A DNA stretch of 64,000 bases from Chlamydiia bacterium. GTDB taxonomy: Bacteria; Chlamydiota; Chlamydiia; Chlamydiales; Simkaniaceae. Shown one piece after another: positions 32,501 to 41,947 of the stretch (position 1 is the stretch's first letter; every line of letters starts with the position of its first letter). The stretch covers positions 310,001-374,000 of the forward strand of contig JAJACH010000002.1 in NCBI GenBank assembly GCA_022601645.1. Reading direction: 5' to 3'. The position numbers and the translations under genes were made by a program. Below the pieces are notes generated by a model that saw nothing but the letters and a program-made list of their open reading frames with translations, made no database searches and had not been told where the DNA came from.

Positions 32501-33925
32501 CTACATTTTGAGGGAGAGGAGGAACTCTGCGTTACTGCCTGTTTTTTTGAGGCGGTTTTGGAGGAGTTTCATCGCATCTTGTGGTGTAAGGTCTGCAAGA
32601 CCTTGGCGCAGGAGGTAGATTTTCTCGAGCTCATCGGCGTGGAAGAGGAGGTCTTCTTTACGCGTTCCCGATTTGATCAGGTCGATGGCGGGGTAGAGGC
32701 GGCGGTCGGCGAGGCGGCGGTCTAGGACCAGTTCCATGTTACCGGTGCCTTTAAATTCTTCGAAGATCACCTCGTCCATGCGTGAGCCGGTGTCGATTAA
32801 AGAGGTGGCGATGATGGTGAGGGAGCCGCCGTTTTCGAGGTTACGCGCGGTTCCAAAGAAGCGTTTGGGTTTGTGGAGGGCGTTGGCGTCGACACCACCG
32901 GTGAGGATTTTCCCTGAGTGGGGTTGGACGGTGTTGTAGGCGCGGGCTAGGCGCGTGAGGGAATCTAAGACGATACAGACGTCGTGTCCGTATTCAACAA
33001 GCGAGCGGGCACGTTCGATGGCCATTTCGGCGACTTGGACGTGGCGGTCGGGAGTTTCATCGAAGGTGGAGGCGACCACTTCGCCTTTGACGGAGCGTTG
33101 CATGTCGGTGACTTCCTCGGGGCGTTCGTCAATGAGGAGTACGATGAGGAAGACTTCGGGGTGGTTTTGTGCGATTGAGTGGCAGATGTCTTTAACGAGG
33201 ACGGTTTTTCCCGATTTTGGTGGGGAGACGATCATGGCTCTTTGCCCTTTTCCGATGGGGGCGGCAAGATCGAGGACGCGTGTTGAGAGGTTCTCTTTGC
33301 CGGTTTCCATGACGAGGCGCTCGTCTGGGTGGATGGGTGTGAGGTTACCGAAGAAGATACGCTCTTTCGCTTTATCTGGTGGGAGGTTGTTGAGTTTATC
33401 GACTTTTAGGAGGGCAAAGTATTTTTCTTTTTCTTTGGGTGAGCGGATGGGTCCGTAGACGTTGTCCCCTTTTTTCAGGTCGAAGCGGCGGATTTGAGCG
33501 GGGGAGACATAGATGTCTTCGACTGAAGAGAGGTAGCTGTGTTCTGGCGCACGAAGGAAGCCGAATCCATCGGGGAGGACTTCTAAGATTCCTTCTCCAA
33601 CCAGCATTTCATCAGATTTTGCGGATTTGGCTTTGACGATTTCGAAGACCATTTGGGATTTAGTCAGTGAGCCGCGGTTTTCAAGGCCGATGTTTTTCGC
33701 GTACTTGTTGAGCTCGTCGATATTCATGCGTTGCAGATCTTTGATCCGCGTGATGGTCATTTTTTTAGGTGGTCCCTGATCTTCTTTTTGTTGGGGTTGA
33801 GCTTTTTTTTCGTTTTGTTGAGGTTTTTTCTCGTTTTGTTGGGGTGGGGCTTTTTTTGGAGGACGTTTTTTGGGGGGAGGTGTCATTACTGGTGGTGGTG
33901 TTATTTCGGTTTCTTTTTCAGACAT
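32501..33925 (-). CDS. rho: Transcription termination factor Rho
   Basis: Hexameric RNA-dependent ATPase that ends transcription. 474 residues: a low-complexity N-terminal extension (about 1-55) of PPP, PKK and QQNEKK units, the Rho N-domain ([14 protein letters not shown]), an RNA-binding cold-shock-like domain ([20 protein letters not shown]), and the ATPase core with [13 protein letters not shown] (Walker A), [13 protein letters not shown] and the Q- and R-loops ([18 protein letters not shown]). Its ATG overlaps the coaE end by 25 nt. Order rho-coaE-polA-sohB matches C. trachomatis CT491-CT494. Confidence 0.97.
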   Translation of the reverse strand: MSEKETEITPPPVMTPPPKKRPPKKAPPQQNEKKPQQNEKKAQPQQKEDQGPPKKMTITRIKDLQRMNIDELNKYAKNIGLENRGSLTKSQMVFEIVKAKSAKSDEMLVGEGILEVLPDGFGFLRAPEHSYLSSVEDIYVSPAQIRRFDLKKGDNVYGPIRSPKEKEKYFALLKVDKLNNLPPDKAKERIFFGNLTPIHPDERLVMETGKENLSTRVLDLAAPIGKGQRAMIVSPPKSGKTVLVKDICHSIAQNHPEVFLIVLLIDERPEEVTDMQRSVKGEVVASTFDETPDRHVQVAEMAIERARSLVEYGHDVCIVLDSLTRLARAYNTVQPHSGKILTGGVDANALHKPKRFFGTARNLENGGSLTIIATSLIDTGSRMDEVIFEEFKGTGNMELVLDRRLADRRLYPAIDLIKSGTRKEDLLFHADELEKIYLLRQGLADLTPQDAMKLLQNRLKKTGSNAEFLLSLKM

Positions 33926-34491
33926 GTTTTTACAAACTCCTTAACATTTTTCTCGAGGGCATTTAGGTCTTCATTATTTTCGATGACAAAGGTTGCCCGT
34001 TTGACTTTGTCTTCGATGGGTAGTTGGCGTGCCATGCGATCTTGATACTCTTTTTGGGTGAGTTTGGATCGCTTGATGGCAAGCTCTTCTTTGGTGTGAA
34101 CGACGAGCGTTTGATCGAAATTGTAGCGATTTTTCGATTCGAAGAGCAGGGGAATTTCCGCTGCAAAAATGTCGCTCTCGCATTTTTTGGCTTCATCTTC
34201 GATTTCTTGGTACACGAGGGGATGAAGCAAGCTTTCTAGAGCAAGCAGTTTTTCGCGATTTGCAAAGGCGATTTTCGCCACTTTTTTTCGATTTATCACG
34301 CCGTTTTCTATGATTCCTTCTCCGAAAATTTTTATGACGCTTTTTATGACGTCCTGATTTTCGGTGAGTAGTCGGTGAACAATTGCATCAGCATTGACTA
34401 GGTAAGCTCCCTGCTCTTTGAGCAGGCGTCCCACTTCGGTTTTCCCTGAAGCGAGGCCTCCTGTGATGGCAACTTTCTTCAATCTTAACAT
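33901..34491 (-). CDS. coaE: Dephospho-CoA kinase
   Basis: Last step of coenzyme A synthesis, phosphorylating the ribose 3'-OH of dephospho-CoA. About 196 residues. P-loop [13 protein letters not shown], the adenine/CoA region ADAIVHRLL, the lid-like [11 protein letters not shown] and IPLLFESK. The start is chosen at ATG 34491; another ATG at 34500 and a TTG at 34482 are in frame. It overlaps polA upstream and rho downstream, so the three are translated as one operon. Confidence 0.93.
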   Translation of the reverse strand: MLRLKKVAITGGLASGKTEVGRLLKEQGAYLVNADAIVHRLLTENQDVIKSVIKIFGEGIIENGVINRKKVAKIAFANREKLLALESLLHPLVYQEIEDEAKKCESDIFAAEIPLLFESKNRYNFDQTLVVHTKEELAIKRSKLTQKEYQDRMARQLPIEDKVKRATFVIENNEDLNALEKNVKEFVKTCLKKKPK

Positions 34492-37058
34492 TCTCCCCAA
34501 TTTTTGCCAATGGAGACGTCCACTGTTAAGGGAATACTTAAGGGATAGATGTTTTCCATGATGGTAACTACTTGGTGTTTAACGTGTTCAATTGCGTTGT
34601 CGGGGACTTCAAAAATGAGTTCATCGTGGATTTGGAGGATCATGGGGGCCTGATCGACTTGTTTGTCGATTTCGATCATGGCAAGTTTTATGATATCGGC
34701 TTGAGAGCCTTGAAGGGGGGTGTTAACGGCAAGCCTCTCGCTTGCTGATCGGATCATGCCGTTTGGACTTGAGATTTCGGGAATCGGTCTTTCGCGGCCG
34801 AGAAGAGTTGTTGAATGGCCCTCTTTGCGAACAGTCTCTTTACTTTCTTCGATGAAGGCTTTCACTTTGGGGTATTTTTCAAAATAGGCTTTGATGAATT
34901 TGGCGGCTTCTTTGAGGTCGATGGCAAGGCCTTGGGAGAGGCCAAACGCTTGTTGGCCGTAGATGATGCCGAAGTTGACGGCTTTGGCTTTTGAGCGCAT
35001 TTCGCTTGTGACTTCATCAAGTGGCACATCGAATACGATGCTTGCGCAACTGGCGTGGATGTCGGCGCCGTCTTTAAAGGCGTTGATAAGTTTTTCTTCT
35101 CCGCTAAAATGAGCCATCAGGCGCAGTTCGATTTGTGAGTAGTCAGCAGAGAGAAAGCTGCAGCCATCTTTGGCTTTGAAAGCTTCGCGGATTTTGCGCC
35201 CTTCTTCGGAGCGAATCGGGATGTTTTGTAAGTTGGGGTCTTGGCAAGCTAGGCGCCCTGTGGCGGTGCCGGCTTGGTTAAATGAGCAGTGGATGCGGTG
35301 GGTGTTTGGATTGACTTGGAGAGGGAGGGCATCGACGTAGGTAGAGCGGAGTTTTTCAGCGGAGCGGTACGCTAGGATTTCGCGCGCGATGGGGTGGGTC
35401 ATAGCTTCTAGGACATCAGCTCGAGTCGTACGTTTTTTAACGGGTATTTCGAGTTTATCAAAGAGAATTGCGGCAAGTTGTTTTGGCGAGTTGATGTTGA
35501 ATTCTTCGCCGGCTATCGCAAAAATTTCGCTCGAGTGTTTTTCAATGACGGCTTTTAACACCGTGGATTTTGTTTTCAACTCTTCGACGTCAAGATAAAT
35601 GCCTGTGCGTTCCATTTTTAAGAGGATGGGAAGCAGGGGCATTTCAACGTTTTTAAAAAGCTCAAGGAGTTTTCCAGAAAGTTGTTTGTCAAATAGTTCA
35701 AAGAGGCGGTAGGTGTAATCGACATCCTCGCAGCAATAGGGACCAACTTTTTCGATGGGAACATCGCGCATCGAAATCTGTTTTTTGCCGGTGCCGATCA
35801 GCTCTTTAATGGGGGTTTTCTTAAAGCCAAAATGCTCTAAGGAAAGGGCGTCTAAGCCGTGGCGATTTGCGTGTGGTGAGAGGATGTAGGAGGCGATCAT
35901 CGTGTCAAAGTGGAGCTTTTTCGGAAAGATGCCGTGATTTGCTAGGACGTGGAGGTCGTACTTGAGATTGTGAGCGATAAGCGGGGTGTTTTCTAGTAAG
36001 GGACGGAGTTTTTCTACCGTTTCATCATCGTTTATGGGGATGTAATACCCCTCGCCTGCATTTACGCTAAAGCCGATTCCGACCATGCGCGCTTGCATGG
36101 TGTTTAAGCTATCGGTTTCGGTGTCGAAGCAAAGATGAGGTACGTCCTTGAACTTTTGAACAAAGGCTTCGACATCTTCCACAATGTGATACGAAACATT
36201 GGTGTCGCTAGTTGCCTGTGTTTCTAAAAGCGTTTTGAAATTCATCTCGTGGAAAAGTTTCTGGAGTCCCTCGTGATCGGGTTCATTAACGTGAAAGAAT
36301 TCGGGATCTTTGGGGAAGTCAATTGTCATATCGAGGGTGGCTAGGCGCTTTGAGATGAGGGCGATCTCTGATTCGTTTTCAACAGTTTCGCGCTTTTTGC
36401 CCTTGAGCTTGTCGGCATTTTTTAACAGCTCATCGAGCGTGTCAAATTCGGCGAGGAGGGTTGTGGCCGTTTTGGGGCCGAAACCTGGAAGTCCTGGGAT
36501 GTTGTCGGCGCTGTCTCCAACGATCGCTAAGTAATCGAGGATTTGGTCGGGGCGTACGCCGTAAATTTCTTCGACTTTTTTCTCATCGATGAGGAGGTTG
36601 TCTTTTCCTGTGTTGAGCATGCGCACTTTTTTCGAGACGAGCTGAGCGAGGTCTTTATCGGACGAGCAGATGAAAACGTTTGAGCCAAGATTTTCAGCCC
36701 AAGTGGCAATACTTGCGATGGTGTCGTCGGCTTCAACGCCCTCAACTTGCATGAGGGGAATGCCAGCGAGCTTGCAGTATTCAATGGCAAGACCTAGTTG
36801 AGGGATAAGATCTTCGGGCATCCCTTCGCGGTGGCCTTTGTAGTCTGCATAAATCGCAACACGAGACGCTTTGTTATTTGGACCATCAAAGACGGCGACG
36901 ATTTGCCCGGGTGAAAAATCGGTAATCAGTTTTTGGACACTACGGATAAAGCCATAGAGGGCGCCGGTTGATGCGCCGTCTTTATTTGTCATGCCGCGAA
37001 TGGCATAGTATGAGCGGAATAAGAATCCGACGGCATCTAGAATATAGAGATCATTCAT
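34485..37058 (-). CDS. polA: DNA polymerase I
   Basis: 857 residues from ATG at 37058 (MNDLYILDAVGFLFRSYYAI), overlapping the peptidase stop by 8 nt; a longer frame to 37139 is unlikely. Three domains: 5'-3' exonuclease (YADYKGHREGMP, GVEADDTIAS, GDSADNIPGLPGFGPKTA), an apparently active 3'-5' exonuclease (CFDTETDSL with Asp and Glu; YCCEDVDYTYRLF), and family A polymerase (DYSQIELRLMAHFSGE motif A, KAVNFGIIYGQQAFGL motif B, HDELIFEVP motif C). Functions in repair and Okazaki fragment processing. Confidence 0.97.
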   Translation of the reverse strand: MNDLYILDAVGFLFRSYYAIRGMTNKDGASTGALYGFIRSVQKLITDFSPGQIVAVFDGPNNKASRVAIYADYKGHREGMPEDLIPQLGLAIEYCKLAGIPLMQVEGVEADDTIASIATWAENLGSNVFICSSDKDLAQLVSKKVRMLNTGKDNLLIDEKKVEEIYGVRPDQILDYLAIVGDSADNIPGLPGFGPKTATTLLAEFDTLDELLKNADKLKGKKRETVENESEIALISKRLATLDMTIDFPKDPEFFHVNEPDHEGLQKLFHEMNFKTLLETQATSDTNVSYHIVEDVEAFVQKFKDVPHLCFDTETDSLNTMQARMVGIGFSVNAGEGYYIPINDDETVEKLRPLLENTPLIAHNLKYDLHVLANHGIFPKKLHFDTMIASYILSPHANRHGLDALSLEHFGFKKTPIKELIGTGKKQISMRDVPIEKVGPYCCEDVDYTYRLFELFDKQLSGKLLELFKNVEMPLLPILLKMERTGIYLDVEELKTKSTVLKAVIEKHSSEIFAIAGEEFNINSPKQLAAILFDKLEIPVKKRTTRADVLEAMTHPIAREILAYRSAEKLRSTYVDALPLQVNPNTHRIHCSFNQAGTATGRLACQDPNLQNIPIRSEEGRKIREAFKAKDGCSFLSADYSQIELRLMAHFSGEEKLINAFKDGADIHASCASIVFDVPLDEVTSEMRSKAKAVNFGIIYGQQAFGLSQGLAIDLKEAAKFIKAYFEKYPKVKAFIEESKETVRKEGHSTTLLGRERPIPEISSPNGMIRSASERLAVNTPLQGSQADIIKLAMIEIDKQVDQAPMILQIHDELIFEVPDNAIEHVKHQVVTIMENIYPLSIPLTVDVSIGKNWGEC

Positions 37059-38058
37059 AGAGATACAATCTGCGGCCTGCGAGCTCGGGATGGTATCCAT
37101 CAAGGCTGTGCACGACTTTTGATTTGGAGGAGAAGACATCTTGCAACACCTCTGTCACGGGCTCGTGGGGTTTAATTTTAATGACTTGGTAAGCACCTTC
37201 GATCTTTGCTTCTTTAACTAGCGCTTCAAGCGTTACGCGATACGATGAGACAACTTCGTCAATGTAGCCGATTTCTTTGGCTTTTGGTGGGTCAAACACA
37301 TGCGCGCCATAGACTTCGATGAGCTTGTCTTTGTCAACGCGTTTTCTGTATTTGACAATCGTGTTAACAAAGCGTTCGTAGTCGTATTTCATGATGGGCT
37401 TTAAGGTAGCGAGCTTCTCTTTGTCAACGGGATCAAACGAGTTAAAAAGGTCTTTGTCTTTACCTTGTGTGAGTGTTTGCTGAGAGACGCCAATTTTTTG
37501 CATCGCTTCATAAAAGTTAAAGATAGGACCGAGTTTGACGCCGATCGAGCCGATCATGTTAGTTGGGCCTGAGTAGACGCGGTCACATGCGCAAGCAACA
37601 AACATGCCGCCCGAAGCACAAAGTCCTTCAGTGTGAGCATAAACTGGAATTTTGAGCTCTTTCTTAAAGTCTAACAGCATCCTGAAGATGGCCTCTGAAT
37701 CAACAGCAGTGCCGCCTGGAGTGTTGATATCCAAGATCACCGCTTTTAAGCGAGGCTTAATGTGAGGTTGCGTTGCACCGGTTAAAATTTGACGGAATTT
37801 TTTCTCGTTCACTTTTTGGAGGCCAATCACATCTTTGATGTTGATATGTAAAATAAGCGGAGCAGTATTGGCTAAGGGAGGTGTTTCAAATTGGCTGTTT
37901 GGTAGTACGGTGTAGGTATACAATTCTCGGTGGAAAAAACTTTTCGCGCCAGACAACATGCCAAAGGGAATCATGACGACAAAGATACCGACAGCAATTC
38001 CAATAATAGTGAAGAAGGCTTTAGCGAGAGGGTATAGGGAGTGACGAATAAAACTCAT
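37051..38058 (-). CDS. S49-family signal peptide peptidase (SohB/SppA type)
   Basis: 335 residues. One N-terminal membrane helix (about 15-35), then the ClpP-like S49 core: LDINTPGGTAVDSEAIFRML, AHTEGLCASGGMFVACACD with the nucleophile Ser, and IGSIGVKLGPIFNF. The later YRKRVDKDKLIEVYGAHVFDPPKAKEIGYIDEV gives the family's second half (quoted as VFDPPKAKEIGYIDEV). Degrades cleaved signal peptides or small membrane proteins. Lies between polA and a transporter gene, 2 bp after the latter, all on one strand, matching CT494 of C. trachomatis. Confidence 0.88.
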   Translation of the reverse strand: MSFIRHSLYPLAKAFFTIIGIAVGIFVVMIPFGMLSGAKSFFHRELYTYTVLPNSQFETPPLANTAPLILHINIKDVIGLQKVNEKKFRQILTGATQPHIKPRLKAVILDINTPGGTAVDSEAIFRMLLDFKKELKIPVYAHTEGLCASGGMFVACACDRVYSGPTNMIGSIGVKLGPIFNFYEAMQKIGVSQQTLTQGKDKDLFNSFDPVDKEKLATLKPIMKYDYERFVNTIVKYRKRVDKDKLIEVYGAHVFDPPKAKEIGYIDEVVSSYRVTLEALVKEAKIEGAYQVIKIKPHEPVTEVLQDVFSSKSKVVHSLDGYHPELAGRRLYLYE

Positions 38059-38060
38059 GC

Positions 38061-39242
38061 TTAGATGGTATCGGAAACGGGCTTTTTAACAAACAATTCT
38101 TTGTCCGTGACGTTTGTGACGCAAAGATCAGACCACACATTGAGCGAGGTTTCGATCATGTCGAAAAGAGCGTAGAAGGGGAGGATGATTCCCATGAGCC
38201 CAAGTGGGACGTTCATGCCAATTAAGAAAGCGCTTGTTAAAAAGAAGCACCCCATGGGCACGCCGGCATTGCCAACAGCGGCAATCGTTGAAATCAGAAT
38301 CCAGGGTAACATTTGCCACACACTAAAGGTCATGCCGTTTGATGTAGCGACAAAAAGGGTTGTGATCAAAATAAAGGCGGCGCAGCCGTTCATGTTAATG
38401 ACCGAGCAAAGGGGGAGGCTAAACGAGGATACTTTCGAACGAATACCCGATTTCTCTGCACACTCTAAGCTAATGGGAAGCGTGGCGTTTGACGACTTGG
38501 AGAAAAAGGCCATAGCTAAGGCTGGGAGCACCTGTTTTGCAAACTTTAACGGGGAGATGCCTTTAGCTCTTAAGAGAAGGGGTAGAACAATGCAGCCTTG
38601 AATCACATTGGCCAATACAACTGTTAATGCGTAGTAGAGAAGGTGCGTATCACTTGCTGAAAAGTTTTTGACAAATTGATACGTGAAGGCGAATACGGCA
38701 ACCGGCAAAATCGTAATGACCGCAGATGAGAGTTTTAAAAGGGCGTTGAAAAACCCGACGAAGGAATTTTTAAGCGGAGTTTTTTTATCCTCAGGGAGGT
38801 AGTTGATCGCAATGCCCAATACAGCGGCCATAAAGCAGATGCCAAGCACATTATTTTCAAGGAAAGGGGAGATCGGATTGGTTGGAATAATTTGCTTCAC
38901 AAAATCGAGGTAGTTGATCGATTCAATGCCAAGCGCAATGCTTTCTTGAACGGGAGAGTGGGCAGGGCTGATTAGGACAAATAGGGCTAGAGCAACACTT
39001 GCGGCAACTAAGGTTGTGAGCAGGGTGTATTTGAGAACAGTCTTAAAGAGTTTTTTTGCCTCAACCCCACTTGCCATGTTGGTCAGTGTCGCTAAGATCG
39101 AAAAGAAAATAATTGGCAAACTCATCAACCTGAGTACATTTGTAAACAGATCTACAATGAGGTTTGCGGTAACTTCGAGCCAGGGAAGATTAAAATACCC
39201 CAAGCCGCCACCCAAAAGAAGGGCGACAAGTAACTTTTTCAT
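38061..39242 (-). CDS. Dicarboxylate/amino acid:cation symporter (DAACS, GltP-like)
   Basis: 393 residues with about eight membrane helices. N-terminal LRLMSLPIIFFSILATLTNM, the serine-rich re-entrant loop region FFSKSSNATLPISLECAEKSG, SLPLCSVINMNGCAAF and GNAGVPMGCFF are the substrate and sodium site motifs of the glutamate/C4-dicarboxylate carriers. It imports glutamate, aspartate or dicarboxylates from the host. Together with the amino-acid dehydrogenase at 45.6 kb and PutA it points to host amino acids as carbon source. Its ATG overlaps the pgsA-like stop by 4 nt. Confidence 0.92.
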   Translation of the reverse strand: MKKLLVALLLGGGLGYFNLPWLEVTANLIVDLFTNVLRLMSLPIIFFSILATLTNMASGVEAKKLFKTVLKYTLLTTLVAASVALALFVLISPAHSPVQESIALGIESINYLDFVKQIIPTNPISPFLENNVLGICFMAAVLGIAINYLPEDKKTPLKNSFVGFFNALLKLSSAVITILPVAVFAFTYQFVKNFSASDTHLLYYALTVVLANVIQGCIVLPLLLRAKGISPLKFAKQVLPALAMAFFSKSSNATLPISLECAEKSGIRSKVSSFSLPLCSVINMNGCAAFILITTLFVATSNGMTFSVWQMLPWILISTIAAVGNAGVPMGCFFLTSAFLIGMNVPLGLMGIILPFYALFDMIETSLNVWSDLCVTNVTDKELFVKKPVSDTI

Positions 39243-39742
39243 GCAACTGACCGTTTGCTTTGTAGGAGTTCAAAAAAGGCGAAAGTGCCAAATACTATAA
39301 ATAGAGGATACACCCAGTTTGGGATTGTTGGCCACTTAATTATGAGGCTTAATAAAACGACAAATTGAGTTGCTGTAGTAATTTTACTCCACATGACAGA
39401 GTTGAATTGATACGACTTTAAGCTTTTAGTAAGCAGTAAATAAAACCCAAAAACAGCTAAGAAGAAGTCTCTTGAGACCATCATGAGGATTTGCCACACC
39501 TGAATTTTGTGCTCAGAGAACAAGATACCCAGGACGACAAAGACGAAGAACTTGTCCATAAGGGGGTCTAAAATGGCACCAAGGCGTGAGGTGCACCGCC
39601 ATTTTCTGGCGAGATAGCCGTCAACAAAGTCTGTAATCATCGCTAAGATAACGATGGCGATACGTAAAGTAACACTCTCTATGACGAACAAAAGGGCGAG
39701 GGGCGCTCTAACTAGCGAAAGTCCGTTGGACGGATTAATCAT
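39239..39742 (-). CDS. CDP-alcohol phosphatidyltransferase (PgsA-like)
   Basis: 167 residues, five or so membrane helices. The family signature D-x2-DG-x2-AR-x8-G-x3-D-x3-D is complete in DFVDGYLAR followed by SRLGAILDPLMDK. It probably makes phosphatidylglycerophosphate from CDP-diacylglycerol; other headgroups cannot be excluded. In C. trachomatis a pgsA copy occupies the corresponding place beside sohB and an ATP/ADP translocase (CT494-CT496 as I recall). Overlaps dedA by 8 nt. Confidence 0.9.
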   Translation of the reverse strand: MINPSNGLSLVRAPLALLFVIESVTLRIAIVILAMITDFVDGYLARKWRCTSRLGAILDPLMDKFFVFVVLGILFSEHKIQVWQILMMVSRDFFLAVFGFYLLLTKSLKSYQFNSVMWSKITTATQFVVLLSLIIKWPTIPNWVYPLFIVFGTFAFFELLQSKRSVA

Positions 39743-40340
39743 GCTTCAAGTATTTTTTCCTCTTTTTATACCAAAACAGGGTAATTAAGGTAAGCAGGAA
39801 AACAGAAAAGATGATGATGTTGAGGGTTTTTGCATATGTGATGAGCGTATCAAGGTTTTGACCGAGGCTATACCAGAGGTAAAAAGCACAAGATGCCCAG
39901 ATAGGACAAGCGATTAAGTCTCTAAGGGCAAAGCGGGAGAAACTCACTTCAGTCATGCCGGTTGTCATGAAGATGCAGTTGCGTGTTCCGAACGGGATGA
40001 AGCGGCCGATGATAAGCACTAAAAGGCCATGCTTTGAGTAAAATTTATTGATGCGCTCTAATTTTTCTTCGGGAAACATCTTCGCAAAGAAGCGAATTTT
40101 TAAAACTTTGCGGCCTAACTTGCGTCCAAACCAATACGAGAGCCAAGCAGAAAAGTAGCTTGCGATGGTGATGGCAAGGAAGAAGGCGAGTGCTTTTTCC
40201 GGGACTAGAGAGCCGGCAATAAAGGCGGCTAACACAATCACAACATCGATTGAAATGGGGATATTGATGCCTGCTAAGAGGATAAGAGCGGCGATTAAGT
40301 AGGGCGCTAAGTGGATGTGCGCGAGGATGTAGTCGATCAT
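39735..40340 (-). CDS. DedA/VTT-domain membrane protein
   Basis: 201 residues with membrane helices near 13-45, 50-70, 135-160 and 170-192. The DedA signature FIAGSLVPEKALAFFLAITI, then SYWFGRKLGR, FYSKHGLLVLIIGRFIPFGTRN and FALRDLIACPIWA, contains the conserved Glu-Arg/Arg-Pro positions. DedA proteins flip phosphatidylethanolamine or undecaprenyl phosphate. Placed between a phospholipid synthase and the nucleotide translocase, each overlapping by a few bases, it is likely part of envelope maintenance. Confidence 0.88.
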   Translation of the reverse strand: MIDYILAHIHLAPYLIAALILLAGINIPISIDVVIVLAAFIAGSLVPEKALAFFLAITIASYFSAWLSYWFGRKLGRKVLKIRFFAKMFPEEKLERINKFYSKHGLLVLIIGRFIPFGTRNCIFMTTGMTEVSFSRFALRDLIACPIWASCAFYLWYSLGQNLDTLITYAKTLNIIIFSVFLLTLITLFWYKKRKKYLKHD

Positions 40341-41872
40341 ACCAAGGCTTCCACAGGTTCGCCATCTTCGATGTCGATTTTCTGATCTGTAGAGCTGATT
40401 TCGTTGAATTGTTTTCCGAGGGCTTTAACAGCAATCATGTAAGCGCCTAAAGCGACGAGCAAGAAGAGCGCGACAAACGGGGTGCTTGATGCAACAGAGC
40501 CGAAAATCATCAAAAGGGACTGGTGGAAAAGGGCGCCGCCACTTTTACCAAGTCTTGAGCCTACACCATCAATGGCTGCCTTTCCTTTAATTTTGCACTC
40601 ATCGGAAAGGGGGATGAAAGACATTTCTTTAGTTGAGTCGAATAGCGTGTACTTACAAGAGCGGGTCAAACAGTTTTGCATGGAGCCGAAGAAGACGCTA
40701 ATCGCTAGAGGGGAGGCTCCAAGGAGTGAGGCTAAAATGGCGAGCTTCGTATTTTGCAAGAGAATAAAGGAGAAGAAGAAGAAGCCTGTGACGAGCATAA
40801 TCGTCGGGGTCACAAGCGCGCTGATCGTCCAGCCAAACTTTTTAATGATGTTTCCACACATGAAGAGGCCAACAATTGTTGACAACACACCCATGACCAT
40901 CATAATTTTTCCATTATATGCTTGGAAGTCAGTTGGATTTGGGTAGAGGAGTTTCATTTGGTGGTTCCATACTGTCTCGATCAAGTTAAAGCTCAAATTG
41001 TAGGCGAGTACAATCACCGCGATGCAAATGAGATATTTCGATTTTGCGAGGTAGGCGAAAGTGCGCTTTAGGCTCATTTTCTCTTTAGAGTTGGGGACAT
41101 TCAGTCGAATGGTGCGTTTGACAACATTCTTATTGTACCAGCGGAATATACACATTGTAACAACACCGGTGAACACGACAAAAGAGGTTAAAAGCGCGAT
41201 GCAATTTCCCCAATGGTCATCTCCGGGAAGGAGTGCGATGATTGATCTTGATGAGAATAAAGCGGCAATGTTCCCTGCTAAAATGGTCGCTAAGTTGGCG
41301 CCCACGCCAAATAAACCGTAGAAACGTTTAGCGTCGGTAATGGAGGTGATTTGGTTGGCAAAGCCCCAAAAGAGCATTGTCATCATGGTGGTGCCCCAAA
41401 GTTCACTCATGACGTAGAAAAGCGTATATGTCCAATTACGGAAAATTGAGATGAATCCTTTAAATCCTATAGGGAGGGCGGCTTGTAACTTGTCAGCAAA
41501 AGCGTTTGGGTGCAATACATCTCTTAAGGGATAGAGCACCGCAAAGAAAATCAAGAAAAAGGCTAGAAAGATCGACATCATCACATAGAAAATCTTTTCT
41601 TGAGATAATTTATTTGATAGGCGCGTGAAGAGGTAGGTAAAGAGAAAGGCCATCGGCAAGATCGCCCAAACTTTAATGAAGACGAGAGACTCGGCTCCAG
41701 CGTTGGGTGCTGTGATGACAAGTGTATTTTTTGTTGCGCGTAGTAGGCTGTAATTGAAGACAATGAGTGCGTATATGACGAAGAGTGGCAGGAAGCGTTT
41801 AAGCTCGAAGCCGTGGATGGGCCAGAGAAAGGAACGAATTTTCCCAAACTCAGGTGCGGTTGTCGTAGACAT
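40337..41872 (-). CDS. ATP/ADP translocase, NTT family (energy parasitism carrier)
   Basis: 511 residues, about twelve membrane helices. RATKNTLVITAPNAGAES contains the conserved Lys of NTT carriers, and SELWGTTMMTMLFWGFANQI the conserved Glu-Leu-Trp segment; RFYGLFGVGANLATILAGN and LIETVWNHQMKLLYPN follow as in Npt1. Chlamydiae and rickettsiae use it to exchange bacterial ADP for host ATP; other family members carry GTP or NAD. Exchange specificity cannot be read from these motifs. Its ATG begins the run npt-dedA-pgsA-symporter-sohB-polA-coaE-rho. Confidence 0.93.
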   Translation of the reverse strand: MSTTTAPEFGKIRSFLWPIHGFELKRFLPLFVIYALIVFNYSLLRATKNTLVITAPNAGAESLVFIKVWAILPMAFLFTYLFTRLSNKLSQEKIFYVMMSIFLAFFLIFFAVLYPLRDVLHPNAFADKLQAALPIGFKGFISIFRNWTYTLFYVMSELWGTTMMTMLFWGFANQITSITDAKRFYGLFGVGANLATILAGNIAALFSSRSIIALLPGDDHWGNCIALLTSFVVFTGVVTMCIFRWYNKNVVKRTIRLNVPNSKEKMSLKRTFAYLAKSKYLICIAVIVLAYNLSFNLIETVWNHQMKLLYPNPTDFQAYNGKIMMVMGVLSTIVGLFMCGNIIKKFGWTISALVTPTIMLVTGFFFFSFILLQNTKLAILASLLGASPLAISVFFGSMQNCLTRSCKYTLFDSTKEMSFIPLSDECKIKGKAAIDGVGSRLGKSGGALFHQSLLMIFGSVASSTPFVALFLLVALGAYMIAVKALGKQFNEISSTDQKIDIEDGEPVEALV

Positions 41873-41947
41873 GACCTTCCCGTATTTTCATGCCATCATT
41901 ATACGCCTTTTCCCTAAAAATACAACTGAAGTTTTTTAAAAAATTCT

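Noticed and set aside
33731-34045. Plus-strand Phe-rich frame over the rho start
   Set aside because: It is the reverse reading of the Lys/Gln/Pro-rich Rho N-terminus, giving artificial hydrophobicity.
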